Positions 33,174-42,193 of a stretch of 64,000 nucleotides of DNA are shown here, in pieces; within the stretch, counting starts at the first letter, position 1; each line of letters opens with the position of its first letter. The position numbers and the translations under genes were made by a program. The stretch is from the NCBI RefSeq assembly GCF_017329565.1, contig NZ_JAFMTT010000015.1; one strand, given 5' to 3'. The notes under the pieces are model-generated. The model saw only the letters and a list, made by a program, of their open reading frames with translations, searched no databases and was not told the origin of the DNA. Source of the stretch: Alicyclobacillus mali (GTDB lineage Bacteria; Bacillota; Bacilli; Alicyclobacillales; Alicyclobacillaceae).

Positions 33174-34661
33174 GTGGATTCGATGGTAGACAGCCGGTTT
33201 CCTTCTTTGAACGCGCGCGTGCAGGCGGTGAGCGATGCGCTGGGCGGCGCCTTTCGCGAGGGCCCGGATTGGGTCTCGTATCACGCGCTGAACGCGGAAT
33301 GTCTCTATGTGACGCCATCCGTCCGGCCCTGGATGCACGCGTCGGATCTTGTCGGGCGCTCCTTTGCGGCATGGCCCATGCTTGACGAAGAGCGCGCCAG
33401 ATGGGCCAGTGCGTGGCTGGAGGTGGTCACGGGCCGGGCCGTTGGGCGGCTGGTGTGGCGGCACGACGTTGTTGGCTCCGCGCGCTGGGTGGAGAGCGTG
33501 CTGCTGCCGGACGAGTGGCGCGGGCAGCTCGTCGGCGTGATGGTGTGGCACCGCGACGTGACGGATCGCCAGAAACGCGAATCGGCGCTTGAGGCGTCGG
33601 TGGAGCGGCTGCAATTGGCGTATGGACTGGCGAGATCGGGCTATTGGGAACTGGATGTCACGACGCGGCGGCTCACCTGGTCGCAGGAGGTGTTCGACAT
33701 CTGGGAGATGGAGCCCGAACACTTCGCCGCCACGCACGACGCATTTCTGGAGACCGTGGTGCCGGAAGATCGGCCGCTCGTGGAGCAGGCCGTTTCGCGC
33801 GCCATGCACACGCACACGTATGAGTTGGAATACCGCATCCGGACGGGGCGCGGTCACATTCGCTTCGTGCGATCCGTCGGGCGCTATCACGAGCACGGCG
33901 CGGGCCGCGGCGTGCTGTTCGGCGCGGTACAGGATGTGACGGCGCAGAAGGAGTCCGAACTCGCACTCGCGGCCTCGCGTGAACTGTTGGCCCGTTCCGA
34001 CAAGCTTGCCGCGGTGGGGCAACTGGCCGCCGGCATAGCGCACGAAATCCGAAACCCCCTCACCGCGCTGCGCGGATTTATCGACCTCATGTATCAGCGG
34101 GCGAGATCGAACAATCGGCGGTATCTGGAAATCATGCGCGGCGAGGTGTCGCGGATGGAGGCCATTGTGTCGGAGCTTTTGCGCTTGGCTCGGCCGGACC
34201 GCCCGCAGTTTCAACAGTTAGATCTCGTGGATCTCGTGCAAGAAGTGGTGGCCTTCATGAGCGCACAGGCGCTTTTGCACGGCGTCGACATTCAGTACGA
34301 GCCGCGGGCAGCGACCATCAAAGTGCAGGGGGACGCCAATCAGCTCAAGCAGGTGTTCATCAACCTCATGCGCAACGGCATTGAGGCCATGCAGCCGGGC
34401 GGCGTTCTTCGCGTGGCCCTGTGGCAGGAGGGCGGGGCGGCTCGCGTGCAGATTTCCGACGAGGGCAGTGGCATGTCGCCTGACGCGCTCGCGCGCATCG
34501 GTGAACCCTTCTTCACCACGAAGGAGCAGGGCACCGGCCTCGGGGTGATGGTCTCCAAGCGAATGGTGGCCGATCACGGCGGCGACCTCCTCATTGAGAG
34601 CGAGGTCGGTCGAGGGACGACGGTTATGGTCCTCCTGCCTGTAGCAAATGGCGATGCGTAG
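33174..34661 (+). CDS. Cytosolic PAS-domain sensor histidine kinase
   Basis: The 495-residue protein has no membrane segment. Two PAS/PAC-like sensor domains (about 15-135 and 140-260, with a PAC motif GAVQDVTAQKESE) precede a HisKA domain with the His in AAGIAHEIRNPLTALRGFI (about residue 288) and a HATPase_c domain with NLMRNGIEAM, DEGSGM and GTGLGVMVSKRMV. This is the NtrB/KinA-like layout of sporulation phosphorelay kinases; an input into Spo0A is possible but not shown. GTG 33174 has GGAG six bases upstream; ATG 33183 is an alternative. No response regulator is adjacent. Confidence 0.9.
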   Translation: MDSMVDSRFPSLNARVQAVSDALGGAFREGPDWVSYHALNAECLYVTPSVRPWMHASDLVGRSFAAWPMLDEERARWASAWLEVVTGRAVGRLVWRHDVVGSARWVESVLLPDEWRGQLVGVMVWHRDVTDRQKRESALEASVERLQLAYGLARSGYWELDVTTRRLTWSQEVFDIWEMEPEHFAATHDAFLETVVPEDRPLVEQAVSRAMHTHTYELEYRIRTGRGHIRFVRSVGRYHEHGAGRGVLFGAVQDVTAQKESELALAASRELLARSDKLAAVGQLAAGIAHEIRNPLTALRGFIDLMYQRARSNNRRYLEIMRGEVSRMEAIVSELLRLARPDRPQFQQLDLVDLVQEVVAFMSAQALLHGVDIQYEPRAATIKVQGDANQLKQVFINLMRNGIEAMQPGGVLRVALWQEGGAARVQISDEGSGMSPDALARIGEPFFTTKEQGTGLGVMVSKRMVADHGGDLLIESEVGRGTTVMVLLPVANGDA

Positions 34662-34664
34662 AAG

Positions 34665-35090
34665 TCAGGGCGGCGGGGGCGCGGGTGGAAGCGGAAGCCG
34701 CCTGCGAATGAGGTCCACGCCTTCCTCGCACACGCCGAGCGAGCGCCACGAGCACGTGTGGCAGAGCGAGCGGATGTCCTCCGGGCGGACGCGATCACGC
34801 ACGCGGCGCTCGATCTCGCGCCACGGCATGCACTGACCCGCGCGCAGGCCGAGGCGCGAGAGCACCTTGGCGTCGCGGCGGTGGACGGACGCGCTCTGGC
34901 AGTGGTAGGGCTGATCCGTCGGAAAGTGGTCGCAGAGGTCATCCGGGCCCGCCACGACGCAGACGCGCGTCTGAGGGTCCGTGCGGAGCGCTTCGTAGAC
35001 CTGCGTCATGTTGCGAACGTAGTCGTCCGAGTAGCCCATGCCTCGGTATCCCAGGAGGCAGAGCAAATGGTGGCCGCGCAATCGAATCAC
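34665..35090 (-). CDS. DUF1284 cysteine-rich protein
   Basis: The 141-residue protein carries the DUF1284 signature IRLRGHHLLCLLGYRGMGY at its N-terminus and seven or eight Cys, including CDHF, CQS, CMPW and CHTC, suggesting an iron-sulfur or metal site. Function is unknown. GTG 35090 lies seven bases after GGGAGG and starts just before the motif; an in-frame ATG at 35162 would add 24 non-conserved residues. It converges on the PAS kinase (3 bases) and lies downstream of gerB on the same strand. Confidence 0.82.
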   Translation of the reverse strand: MIRLRGHHLLCLLGYRGMGYSDDYVRNMTQVYEALRTDPQTRVCVVAGPDDLCDHFPTDQPYHCQSASVHRRDAKVLSRLGLRAGQCMPWREIERRVRDRVRPEDIRSLCHTCSWRSLGVCEEGVDLIRRRLPLPPAPPPP

Positions 35091-35168
35091 GTGGATGCCT
35101 CCCGTCTGCGCGGTACGTGCCCGCTTTTCGTCTATTTCATCAGACGCGCGCGGAAATGGCAATGGATT

Positions 35169-36365
35169 TTACGGCGAGCTTCGGATCCGCCTGCGCTTGG
35201 GCGGCCGCTGTCGCCCTTGCGCCTGAAGTTCCTCGCGGGTGTCGGTTCGGAGGCCGCGGATGCTTGCGATGAGGTGCGTCGATACGGGAATGATGACCAC
35301 CACCACCCAGCTTGCCGGCGCGAGGATCATCGTGACGATGTCGCGGGCATGCATGGTCGTGGCGATGATTTGGCTGATGGCGAAGATGCTCGGCGCGACG
35401 AAGAGGGTGAACGGCCGGAACTTGTGATCGGAGACGCCGACAATCCGCGCGATGGTGGTGGAGAGCGCCCAGATATGATTGCCGAGGAAGAGCGCGGTGT
35501 AGGCGACGGACAGGATGATGATCACGATGCCGAGGCGCTCGACGAGAAATCCTCGCAGGCGGATGAGCTGAATCACCGCCTGAACCGGATAGGCGAGGCG
35601 CTCCGTCGGCGTGAATCCGAGATTGACGACGATGGAAAAGAACACGAGCATGACCACCACGCCACCGATGGCGGTGGCGATGACCGGATACCACTCGCTC
35701 TTGCCGCGGCGGTGCCGATAATACGGGTTTACAATGAGGATGAGGTCCATGCCGAGATAGAGCGGGAGCAGGTGGTAGACCCCGGAGGCTGTCTGCGACG
35801 GGCTGGTGAATGAGAGCGGGATGAGCGGCTGATCCGCGTTCGCCAGGATGGCGCCGAACGACGCCAGGATGCCCGCGAAGGTGAGCGGGTGGACGATGGC
35901 CGATGCCCGGCCCATGGCCTCGACCCCGCACCAGGCGCCTCGCCATGCGACGACGGTCATGGCGAGCGCGAGCCACATGCGCATGGTGAGCGGGAAGAAG
36001 TACTTCATGAGCGAAATCGTGAAGTACAGGCTCACGCCGAGAAACAGCAGGTAGACAGGCACATACAGCGCCGTGATGGCCTTGCCTATCCACTTTCCCC
36101 ACACCAAACACGCGAAGTCGGGGCCTGTCATGTTGGGGAAGCGGTCGTTCAGTCGCCCGTGCACCCAGCTGATGACGACGCCGATGAGCACCGTCACAAG
36201 AAGGGCCCACTGCGCGTCCAGTCGGGCGTAGTGCACGGCGACGGTGGGGTAGATCCAAAACATGACCGGCAGGAAGCTCGACGAGAAGAGCGCGATGGCC
36301 TGAAAGGCCGACAGGTTGTACAGGCGCTCGTTCTGCGCGTTCACGTTGGTTCGCCTCCTGCTCAC
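35169..36365 (-). CDS. Spore germination permease, GerAB family
   Basis: The 398-residue protein has about ten membrane helices of the amino-acid/polyamine-cation fold typical of GerB subunits, which sense germinants in the inner spore membrane. Family features include LSAFQAIALFSSSFLPVMFW near the start and RAGAWCGVEAMGRAS-like helix 4/5 loop (AWRGAWCGVEAMGR). The C-terminus is very basic (RQRPPKRRRIRSS). It is the third gene of an operon ordered A-C-B and begins one base after the gerC stop. Confidence 0.9.
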   Translation of the reverse strand: MSRRRTNVNAQNERLYNLSAFQAIALFSSSFLPVMFWIYPTVAVHYARLDAQWALLVTVLIGVVISWVHGRLNDRFPNMTGPDFACLVWGKWIGKAITALYVPVYLLFLGVSLYFTISLMKYFFPLTMRMWLALAMTVVAWRGAWCGVEAMGRASAIVHPLTFAGILASFGAILANADQPLIPLSFTSPSQTASGVYHLLPLYLGMDLILIVNPYYRHRRGKSEWYPVIATAIGGVVVMLVFFSIVVNLGFTPTERLAYPVQAVIQLIRLRGFLVERLGIVIIILSVAYTALFLGNHIWALSTTIARIVGVSDHKFRPFTLFVAPSIFAISQIIATTMHARDIVTMILAPASWVVVVIIPVSTHLIASIRGLRTDTREELQAQGRQRPPKRRRIRSSP

Positions 36366-36366
36366 T

Positions 36367-37518
36367 TCAGAGAATATTGCCTTCGCGCGAGATCCGGCAT
36401 CTCACCGTCACGTGGATGCGCGCGTGGCCAAATTCGTCTCCCCAGCGATCTCGAATTTCGTAGATGCGCTCCGGATGATGGATCAGGTACCGATAGCCAA
36501 ATCCAACGGCATCGGCCTGGACGGACTGAAGGGCGCGAAAGACCCGAACACAGTTGTCGTGGAGGTATCGCTCCACGACGTCCTCGTATCGCTCGACCTC
36601 CCGATTCGTGAGAGGGCGCTGCGCCATCGTCTCCGTCGAGTTCAGGTTGGCGCGCACCTGAATGTCGTCCCAGAGCACCATCCCGTCCTTGGTGGGGACT
36701 TCGCGCAGATGCACCCGCGAGCGCATGATGCGGACGTCAAAGGTGCGACGGGCGTCGGGGATGGATATGGAAATGGCGCGAACCTGTCCCGCGAGAAAGT
36801 TGTAAAACACGGTATCGTCCGGCGTGAGCCATCCGACCGGCTGATAGCCAAAATACAGCTCGGTGCCGTCCATGCGTATGCTGTCGTCGGTGGCCTCGAC
36901 AAGCGGCGCGTGTGGCTCCCGGCCGATGAGTTCAGCGTCCCTCCAAAATTGCCACAGCTTTTCGGGCGCCGAGTATCCGCGCTGCGGCATGTCGTTGTAC
37001 CACATCGCTTCGATGGTGGTCGCAGGAGGCGCGTTCGTCCTCGCTTCGAGGACGGATCGCGCCGAATCTCGCGTCGCCACGACGTACGCGAGCTTGTCGA
37101 TGGTCTCATCACGCATCAGCTGTTCGGTGACGCGCGTCAAATCCCGCTCGCTGAGGCCCGTCTGGAACACGACAGTCTCCAGGTTGCCGAGAAAGAACGA
37201 CTTGTCGTACATCGTCTGAGCCCGGGAAACGGCGGATTGCACCGATGTTGCTTCGACGTAAAAGTTCTTGTAGGGTACAGCCTCGCCTCCTTGCCGACCT
37301 CCGGTGCCCAGGCCGGGACTTTGTTGGGTTGCAATTTCCAGATTGGGAACCTGAAGCGTGAAGGCCAACATGTCCGGCTTGTCCGGTACCGGATCTACGC
37401 CGATACCGATGATCTGCGAGCGGTCGTTGATCTTCTGGTAATCACCGCATCCCCCTGCGAGAAACAGGAGCGCCGCGGCCTGCGCGGCGACCAGCCAGCG
37501 AGCGCCCCGGAAGCTCAT
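36367..37518 (-). CDS. Spore germination lipoprotein, Ger(x)C family
   Basis: The 383-residue product has a lipoprotein signal ending LFLAGGC, so Cys about 23 should be lipidated, followed by the GerC domains (INDRSQIIGIGVDPVP ... and the C-terminal REVERYEDVVERYLHDNCVRVFRALQ segment). ATG 37518 overlaps the gerA stop by four bases, supporting it over an extended frame starting at 37599. GerC subunits form a receptor complex with GerA and GerB in the spore inner membrane. Lipidation would need an Lgt. Confidence 0.92.
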   Translation of the reverse strand: MSFRGARWLVAAQAAALLFLAGGCGDYQKINDRSQIIGIGVDPVPDKPDMLAFTLQVPNLEIATQQSPGLGTGGRQGGEAVPYKNFYVEATSVQSAVSRAQTMYDKSFFLGNLETVVFQTGLSERDLTRVTEQLMRDETIDKLAYVVATRDSARSVLEARTNAPPATTIEAMWYNDMPQRGYSAPEKLWQFWRDAELIGREPHAPLVEATDDSIRMDGTELYFGYQPVGWLTPDDTVFYNFLAGQVRAISISIPDARRTFDVRIMRSRVHLREVPTKDGMVLWDDIQVRANLNSTETMAQRPLTNREVERYEDVVERYLHDNCVRVFRALQSVQADAVGFGYRYLIHHPERIYEIRDRWGDEFGHARIHVTVRCRISREGNIL

Positions 37519-39182
37519 AGGTCCAATCTCTTCCTTTTTCGCCACTTGGCCTTTTGCCGGCGCATGTCGCTGTGAGGCCGCTTGCCGCCAGGTTCCCACT
37601 TCTCCAGCTGCGGGTTCGGCATGGGCACCATGAGGTCCGTGTCACCCGTGGTGTCCACGGGATGCAGGTGCTCGGGGCGCCGATCCAGCACCGTGATGGG
37701 CAGCCGCACGAGCCCGTCGAGGAAGAAGTCCTTGACGTGATCGCCGCCCAGCGGATCCACGTATGGGATGCCGAAGGAAGATAGATTGCAGATCTCGAAC
37801 AGGGTCCAAATGGTGGCAAGCACCACGCCGTAGAAGCCAAGCAGCGTGGCTGCGATGATCATCACCCAGCCGCCGAGGCGCGACATCACCGTGAATTCGT
37901 AGCTCGGCGTCACGAACACGGAGACGGCCGACAGCGCCACGACGATGAGGAGCACATTGGAGACGATGCCCGCCTGGACCGTGGCTTCGCCTACGACCAG
38001 ACCGCCGACGATGCTGATGGCTTGTCCCATTTGCCTCGGCATGCGCAGCGTCGCTTCGCGCAGGATTTCGACGACAATCTGCATGATGATGACTTCCATC
38101 ACGGCTGGAAACGGCACGCCCTGGCGGGATTGCGCGATTTGCAACGCCATCGTCTTTGGGAGCAGGTCCGGGCTGTAGTCGACAAACGCGATGTAAAGCG
38201 CCGGGAGCCAGACGGCGAGGATGAACGCGATCACGCGGAGAACCCGCATGAACGTCGCTTCCCACCAGGTGTGCATATAGTCCTCGACGGTCTGGAAGAA
38301 GTCCTGGAATGTCGCCGGCGCCAGCAGCACGGTCGGATCGCCGTCCACCACGATGGCGACCTTGCCCTGGTTGAGCTCCATGCTCGTTCCATCCACGCGG
38401 GAGGTCATGCGCACGAGGCTGAACAGGGACCACGGGTGATCCACGATGCGCTGTTCGACCGCAGCGGACCCGCTGATGATGTCGGTGTGAATGGCCTCGA
38501 GTCGCTTCGACACCGTCTCTACGAGAATGGGGTTTGCGATGTCGCGCACGTACACCATGGCCACGACGCGGTGGGAGCGCACGCCAATGGACCAGCGCTT
38601 CACGACAAGCGTATCGGTGGACATGTGCTGGCGGATCATGCCGAGATTTATGTCGATATTCTCCACGAAAGCGACCTGCGATCCTCGGGTCGACGTCTCG
38701 AGAATCGGCTGGTCGGGCGCGCGGTGTTCCACCGCCTTCGCGCTGATGACAATCGCCGGTGGGTGGCCGTCCAGGAGCATGACGAGTTTTCCCGCCGCAA
38801 TGGCTTGTTTCAGCTCGAAGGTGCTCTCCATGAACATGGTCTCCGATCCCGACAGCACCCGCTCCACCAGGTACTGCGGCAGCGGGCGCGGCGCGCGGCG
38901 CGGGAATCGGTGGCGATGAATGGCGCGAAGCGTATCCTCCACCGCGCGCTTGTCGCAGATGCTGGTGTAAAACAGGAGCGCGCCAGACACCTTTCCAATT
39001 TCGAAGATCCGTACCACGAAATCGTCGCTCTGTCCCACCGTGCTCCGGAAGTATTTCAGTGCGTCCTCCAGATTGCCAGTGTAGGTCGGCATGTCGCGCT
39101 GGCTCGGAATGCGCGGGCGATACCGGCCGCGGACGGGGTTCGTAAGTCCGAATCGCTCGGTAAACGACTTGAACCAGTGCAT
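37515..39182 (-). CDS. Spore germination protein GerA family (A subunit)
   Basis: The 555-residue protein has a soluble N-terminal domain (about 1-300, with DDFVVRIFEIGKVSGALLFYTSICD and the NTD2 segment VVKRWSIGVRSHRVVAMVYV) and a membrane domain with four to five helices (about 300-520), containing PFPAVMEVIIMQIVVEILREA and QAGIVSNVLLIVVALSAV, diagnostic for GerA. GerA subunits form an oligomeric ion channel opened by nutrients. The ATG follows GGGGAGGGACGTCC. It is the first gene of the gerA-C-B operon. Confidence 0.95.
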   Translation of the reverse strand: MHWFKSFTERFGLTNPVRGRYRPRIPSQRDMPTYTGNLEDALKYFRSTVGQSDDFVVRIFEIGKVSGALLFYTSICDKRAVEDTLRAIHRHRFPRRAPRPLPQYLVERVLSGSETMFMESTFELKQAIAAGKLVMLLDGHPPAIVISAKAVEHRAPDQPILETSTRGSQVAFVENIDINLGMIRQHMSTDTLVVKRWSIGVRSHRVVAMVYVRDIANPILVETVSKRLEAIHTDIISGSAAVEQRIVDHPWSLFSLVRMTSRVDGTSMELNQGKVAIVVDGDPTVLLAPATFQDFFQTVEDYMHTWWEATFMRVLRVIAFILAVWLPALYIAFVDYSPDLLPKTMALQIAQSRQGVPFPAVMEVIIMQIVVEILREATLRMPRQMGQAISIVGGLVVGEATVQAGIVSNVLLIVVALSAVSVFVTPSYEFTVMSRLGGWVMIIAATLLGFYGVVLATIWTLFEICNLSSFGIPYVDPLGGDHVKDFFLDGLVRLPITVLDRRPEHLHPVDTTGDTDLMVPMPNPQLEKWEPGGKRPHSDMRRQKAKWRKRKRLDL

Positions 39183-39209
39183 GGACGTCCCTCCCCTGGC
39201 TTCGACCTT

Positions 39210-39239
39210 TATTATCTTCCAGATTCAACCTCATCATGC
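39210..39239 (-). promoter_or_regulatory. Sigma-G-like promoter of the gerA-C-B operon
   Basis: On the minus strand GCATG (39239-39235) is followed after 18 bases by GATAATA (39216-39210). This agrees with the forespore sigma-G pattern GHATR-N17/18-CATNHTA except for the first -10 base. B. subtilis gerA operons are sigma-G-dependent, and the start would lie about 20 bases before gerA. Confidence 0.6.
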
Positions 39240-39298
39240 AGGCATAACGCACAACTTCTCGCTTCATGCTATGGCCAAAGCAGGGAGGAGGCAGCAAC

Positions 39299-39517
39299 AT
39301 GACCTTGTCAACGCTCACGCTTCGCGACGCCACGTGTTCCCTATGCGCCAACAAGGTCTCCGTGGCGCTGCATGCCGTGGAAGGCGTTCGCAACTTTGAC
39401 GTGGATTTGGCCGACCAAATCGCGGTTGTCACGTTTGACGACGATGTGGTGGACCGAGATCACATCTGCCAAATCATTGCCCGGGCTCATTGCGACGATC
39501 ACGGCTCCGTGATGTGA
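39299..39517 (+). CDS. Heavy-metal-associated (HMA) domain protein
   Basis: The 72-residue protein is a single ferredoxin-like HMA domain, like copper chaperones. The metal loop reads DATCSLCANKV (CXXC retained, the usual GMTC Met replaced), followed by VEGVRNFDVDLADQIAVVTFD. The ATG at 39299 has a strong GGGAGGAGGC site. There is no copper ATPase beside it, so whether it carries copper is uncertain. It is divergent from gerA. Confidence 0.8.
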   Translation: MTLSTLTLRDATCSLCANKVSVALHAVEGVRNFDVDLADQIAVVTFDDDVVDRDHICQIIARAHCDDHGSVM

Positions 39518-39595
39518 AGTTTTGATCGCATTTCAACAAACGTGTGCTATCACGAAGGAGGGCAGGGGAAGTGCAGAAGAGAGGATGAGGTCGGC

Positions 39596-40477
39596 ATGAG
39601 GCGAAGCCGGTCAATGCGACCGGAGATTAAGCGCGCGCACGTGTGGCGCCGACGGCTCGGATGGATCGCTTCGGGCGCGCTTTTGGCCGTGAGCGGATGG
39701 TGCGTGGGGTGGCTGCAGAGCCGAGACGCGAGCGTGTTTGCGGCTGACGGCGCGGCCTCCCTGTCTCCGCGTTTGACGACGGAGAAGGTGATGGTCGTCG
39801 GAGGATCCATGGCGCACGGATGGAAGGATCCTCACGACGACAGTTACCTGCGCCGGGCTTTCGCCGCGCTGTCGGCGTCGACGGACACCACCTACGTGTA
39901 TGACGACCGAACGGTGGTCGGCGGCTCGCCGGTGACGCTTGACCGAGAAGGCGAGTACCTGGCATGGCTGGAGCAAGATCGGCCTCAGGTGGTCGTCCTC
40001 TCCTGGGGGCTTCTCAACGATATCTACGACAAGACGCCGTTGGCAGCCTTTCGTCAAGCCATCGCGGACGAAATCGAGGAAGCGCTTGCCGAGCACGCGG
40101 TGGTGCTCGTGGTCACGTCGCCCGTGACCAAAGCCACGGCAACATACAATCACGCCGAAGATGAAGCGTACATGCAGGTGGAGAGCGACGTGGTGTCCTC
40201 GTTCGACAACCCGAACGTCTACTATCTCGACTTGAACCGCGACATGACGCTATACATGGAAGCCCATCACCAAACGTGGAAGATGTACTATGGCGACGCC
40301 TGGCACCCAAATGAGGCAGGGCACATTCTCGCGGGGCAACTGCTGTTTGACGAGCTCGTGTCCACGTTCGGGATGGGCCCCATCGAATGGCAGTCGACGG
40401 GATCGCCCACACCGGGGAATGCCACGGGGAATGCCACGGCGGCGGGCGGCGCGAACGCCTCCCAGCCGGTCGCGTGA
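39596..40477 (+). CDS. Membrane-anchored SGNH/GDSL hydrolase family protein
   Basis: The 293-residue product has an N-terminal signal anchor (about 18-45; WIASGALLAVSGWCVGWL) and an extracytoplasmic SGNH-hydrolase domain: block I VVGGSMAHGW with the catalytic Ser, SWGLLNDIY for the oxyanion Asn, and block V DAWHPNEAGH with Asp and His. The tail is Gly/Ala/Asn-rich. The substrate, perhaps an acylated wall polymer or lipid, is unknown. ATG 39596 follows GAGGATGAGG. Confidence 0.78.
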   Translation: MRRSRSMRPEIKRAHVWRRRLGWIASGALLAVSGWCVGWLQSRDASVFAADGAASLSPRLTTEKVMVVGGSMAHGWKDPHDDSYLRRAFAALSASTDTTYVYDDRTVVGGSPVTLDREGEYLAWLEQDRPQVVVLSWGLLNDIYDKTPLAAFRQAIADEIEEALAEHAVVLVVTSPVTKATATYNHAEDEAYMQVESDVVSSFDNPNVYYLDLNRDMTLYMEAHHQTWKMYYGDAWHPNEAGHILAGQLLFDELVSTFGMGPIEWQSTGSPTPGNATGNATAAGGANASQPVA

Positions 40478-40556
40478 GGAGCGCGGTGCGTCGGCCGGCA
40501 TGCGGATTTGCCCTACTCGCGTATGCTGAAGCGAGCACATGCGAGGGGGGTATCCC

Positions 40557-40955
40557 GTGCTTCGACAGATGTGCAAAGGCAAGCTCCACCGCGTTCGGGT
40601 GACGCAGGCGGATCTCAACTACGTGGGCAGCATCACGCTCGACCCCGTGCTGATGCGGGCCGCAAATATTCGCCCATACGAGATGGTGCAGATCACGAAC
40701 GTGGAAAACGGCGTCCTATGGTCCACGTACGCCATTCCCGGAGTTGAGGGTTCCGGCGTCGTTTGCCTCAACGGTCCACCGGCGCGCCATTTTCAACCGG
40801 GCGATCGCGTCATCGTCCTGTCGCTCGCCTGGGTGGATGATGGGGAGTGGGAGACCTTCACAGCGTCCGTGGTCCTCGTGGATGACGACAATCGCATCAC
40901 GTCCATCTTGACGGCAAAACCTGCAGATGACTGGCACAGCGATCTCGGCGCATGA
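40557..40955 (+). CDS. panD: Aspartate 1-decarboxylase PanD
   Basis: PanD makes beta-alanine from aspartate for pantothenate and CoA synthesis. The proenzyme self-cleaves between Gly24 and Ser25 (YVGSITLD) to form the pyruvoyl cofactor; Lys9 (GKLHRV) and Tyr/Arg active-site residues (STYAIPG) are present. The 132-residue length is typical. GTG 40557 with GAGGGGGGTATCCC upstream gives MLRQMCKGKLHRV, which aligns with E. coli PanD; an in-frame ATG at 40539 precedes the ribosome site. panB and panC are not in the window. Confidence 0.95.
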   Translation: MLRQMCKGKLHRVRVTQADLNYVGSITLDPVLMRAANIRPYEMVQITNVENGVLWSTYAIPGVEGSGVVCLNGPPARHFQPGDRVIVLSLAWVDDGEWETFTASVVLVDDDNRITSILTAKPADDWHSDLGA

Positions 40956-40966
40956 CCGCCGAGATC
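40941..40966 (+). terminator. Perfect hairpin at the panD 3' end
   Basis: GATCTCGGCG (40941-40950) and CGCCGAGATC (40957-40966) form a ten-base perfect stem with a six-base loop overlapping the panD stop. There is no T run, so it may end transcription inefficiently or only protect the 3' end. Confidence 0.45.
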
Positions 40967-40977
40967 GCCCCAGGCCA

Positions 40978-41006
40978 TTGCATAAGTAAAACCGTTCTGA
41001 TACAAT
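40978..41006 (+). promoter_or_regulatory. Sigma-A promoter of the Pit transporter gene
   Basis: TTGCAT (40978-40983), 17 bases, TACAAT (41001-41006). It lies 75 bases before the transporter start. Confidence 0.8.
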
Positions 41007-41080
41007 AATTCCGACTTAATAATTATGATTACTTTGTTTTATGCGCCGGCGGTCGGCTCATATGGAAAGAGGGATGAAGA

Positions 41081-42193
41081 ATGGTCTTAGCGGCTTGGAT
41101 GGTCGCCATGTTTTTCGCAGCCAACATCGGTGCAAGCGGTACGGCGGCCTCCATGGGCGCTGCGTACGGCGCGGGGGCGGTCCGCCGAAAGTGGGTGGCG
41201 CTTTTTCTCGTCTCCGTGTTTGCGTTCCTCGGGGCCACGCTCGGAGGGGGTCGAGTCGTCTCGACCATCTCCAACGGCATTGTCCCGTCTCGCCTCGTGA
41301 CCGTCGAGATCACGCTCATTGTCCTCGCTGCGGCCTGCGTGACGCTCTTTGTCTCGAACGTCGTCGGCGTGCCCCTGTCCACGAGCGAGGTGACGGTCGG
41401 AGCCGTGGTGGGGTCAGGGCTCGCGGTCGGACACGTGCACACGGGCCGATTGGCGTTCATCGTGTCCATGTGGCTTGTGGTCCCATTTCTGTCGATGGTG
41501 CTGTCGTATCTGCTTGGTCTCATCGCGCGCAGGTTGGACCCGTGGGTCGGCCAGCGTGGGCGTGTGGTGGCAGCTGTGCTTCACGCGGTGCTGCTCGCAT
41601 CCGGATGTTACGAGGCGTTCTCAGCCGGCATGCACAACGTCGCGAACGCCGTCGGACCGCTCGTCGCATCACGTGTCCTGACCGTACACGCTGGCCTCTA
41701 TTGGGGCGCGCTGTTTGTGGCGCTGGGCGCATTCGCGCTCGGAGGGCGCGTGCTCGAGACCAACGCCAAGCGGATCACCAACCTGTCTGTGCTTCAGGGC
41801 ATCGTGGTCTCGGTCACCAGCGCGAGTTTGGTTCTGGCAGCGGCGTTCGGCGGCATCCCCGTGCCTCAGGTTCAGGCCACGACCCTCGCCATCTTCGGCG
41901 TGGGACAATCGCATATCGGACTCGACGTGTGGCGCCAGAAGGTCGTTCGGACCATTCTGAAGACCTGGCTCGTGTCGCCGCTCGTCGCAATGCTCGCGAG
42001 TTATCTCGTGATTGAGGCGGCGGTGATGGGGGCGTACGTCCCGCTCGTCGTGTCAATCGGATCTGTCGTGGTCGCCTTGTTGTATTGGAGCATGCGGCCG
42101 CAGTCTCACCTGGGAACCCAGCGCGCCGACAGGCCGGCATGGATGGTGTCGCCGGCGCGAGAGGCGCAGGCGGATCGCCACGACGTCGTTTAG
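41081..42193 (+). CDS. pit: Inorganic phosphate transporter, PiT family
   Basis: The 370-residue membrane protein has about ten to eleven helices and the two PiT signature repeats: MFFAANIGASGTAASMGAAYG near residue 10 and SAGMHNVANAVGPLV near 185. It mediates low-affinity phosphate uptake, probably with protons or sodium. The ATG follows AAAGAGGGATGAAG. It has its own promoter and converges on an unknown membrane protein gene with a four-base overlap. Confidence 0.92.
   Translation: MVLAAWMVAMFFAANIGASGTAASMGAAYGAGAVRRKWVALFLVSVFAFLGATLGGGRVVSTISNGIVPSRLVTVEITLIVLAAACVTLFVSNVVGVPLSTSEVTVGAVVGSGLAVGHVHTGRLAFIVSMWLVVPFLSMVLSYLLGLIARRLDPWVGQRGRVVAAVLHAVLLASGCYEAFSAGMHNVANAVGPLVASRVLTVHAGLYWGALFVALGAFALGGRVLETNAKRITNLSVLQGIVVSVTSASLVLAAAFGGIPVPQVQATTLAIFGVGQSHIGLDVWRQKVVRTILKTWLVSPLVAMLASYLVIEAAVMGAYVPLVVSIGSVVVALLYWSMRPQSHLGTQRADRPAWMVSPAREAQADRHDVV

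Noticed and set aside
37642..39432. 596-codon minus-strand frame overlapping gerA in another frame
   Set aside because: gerA is firmly identified on the same strand; the overlapping frame is low-complexity and has no ribosome site.
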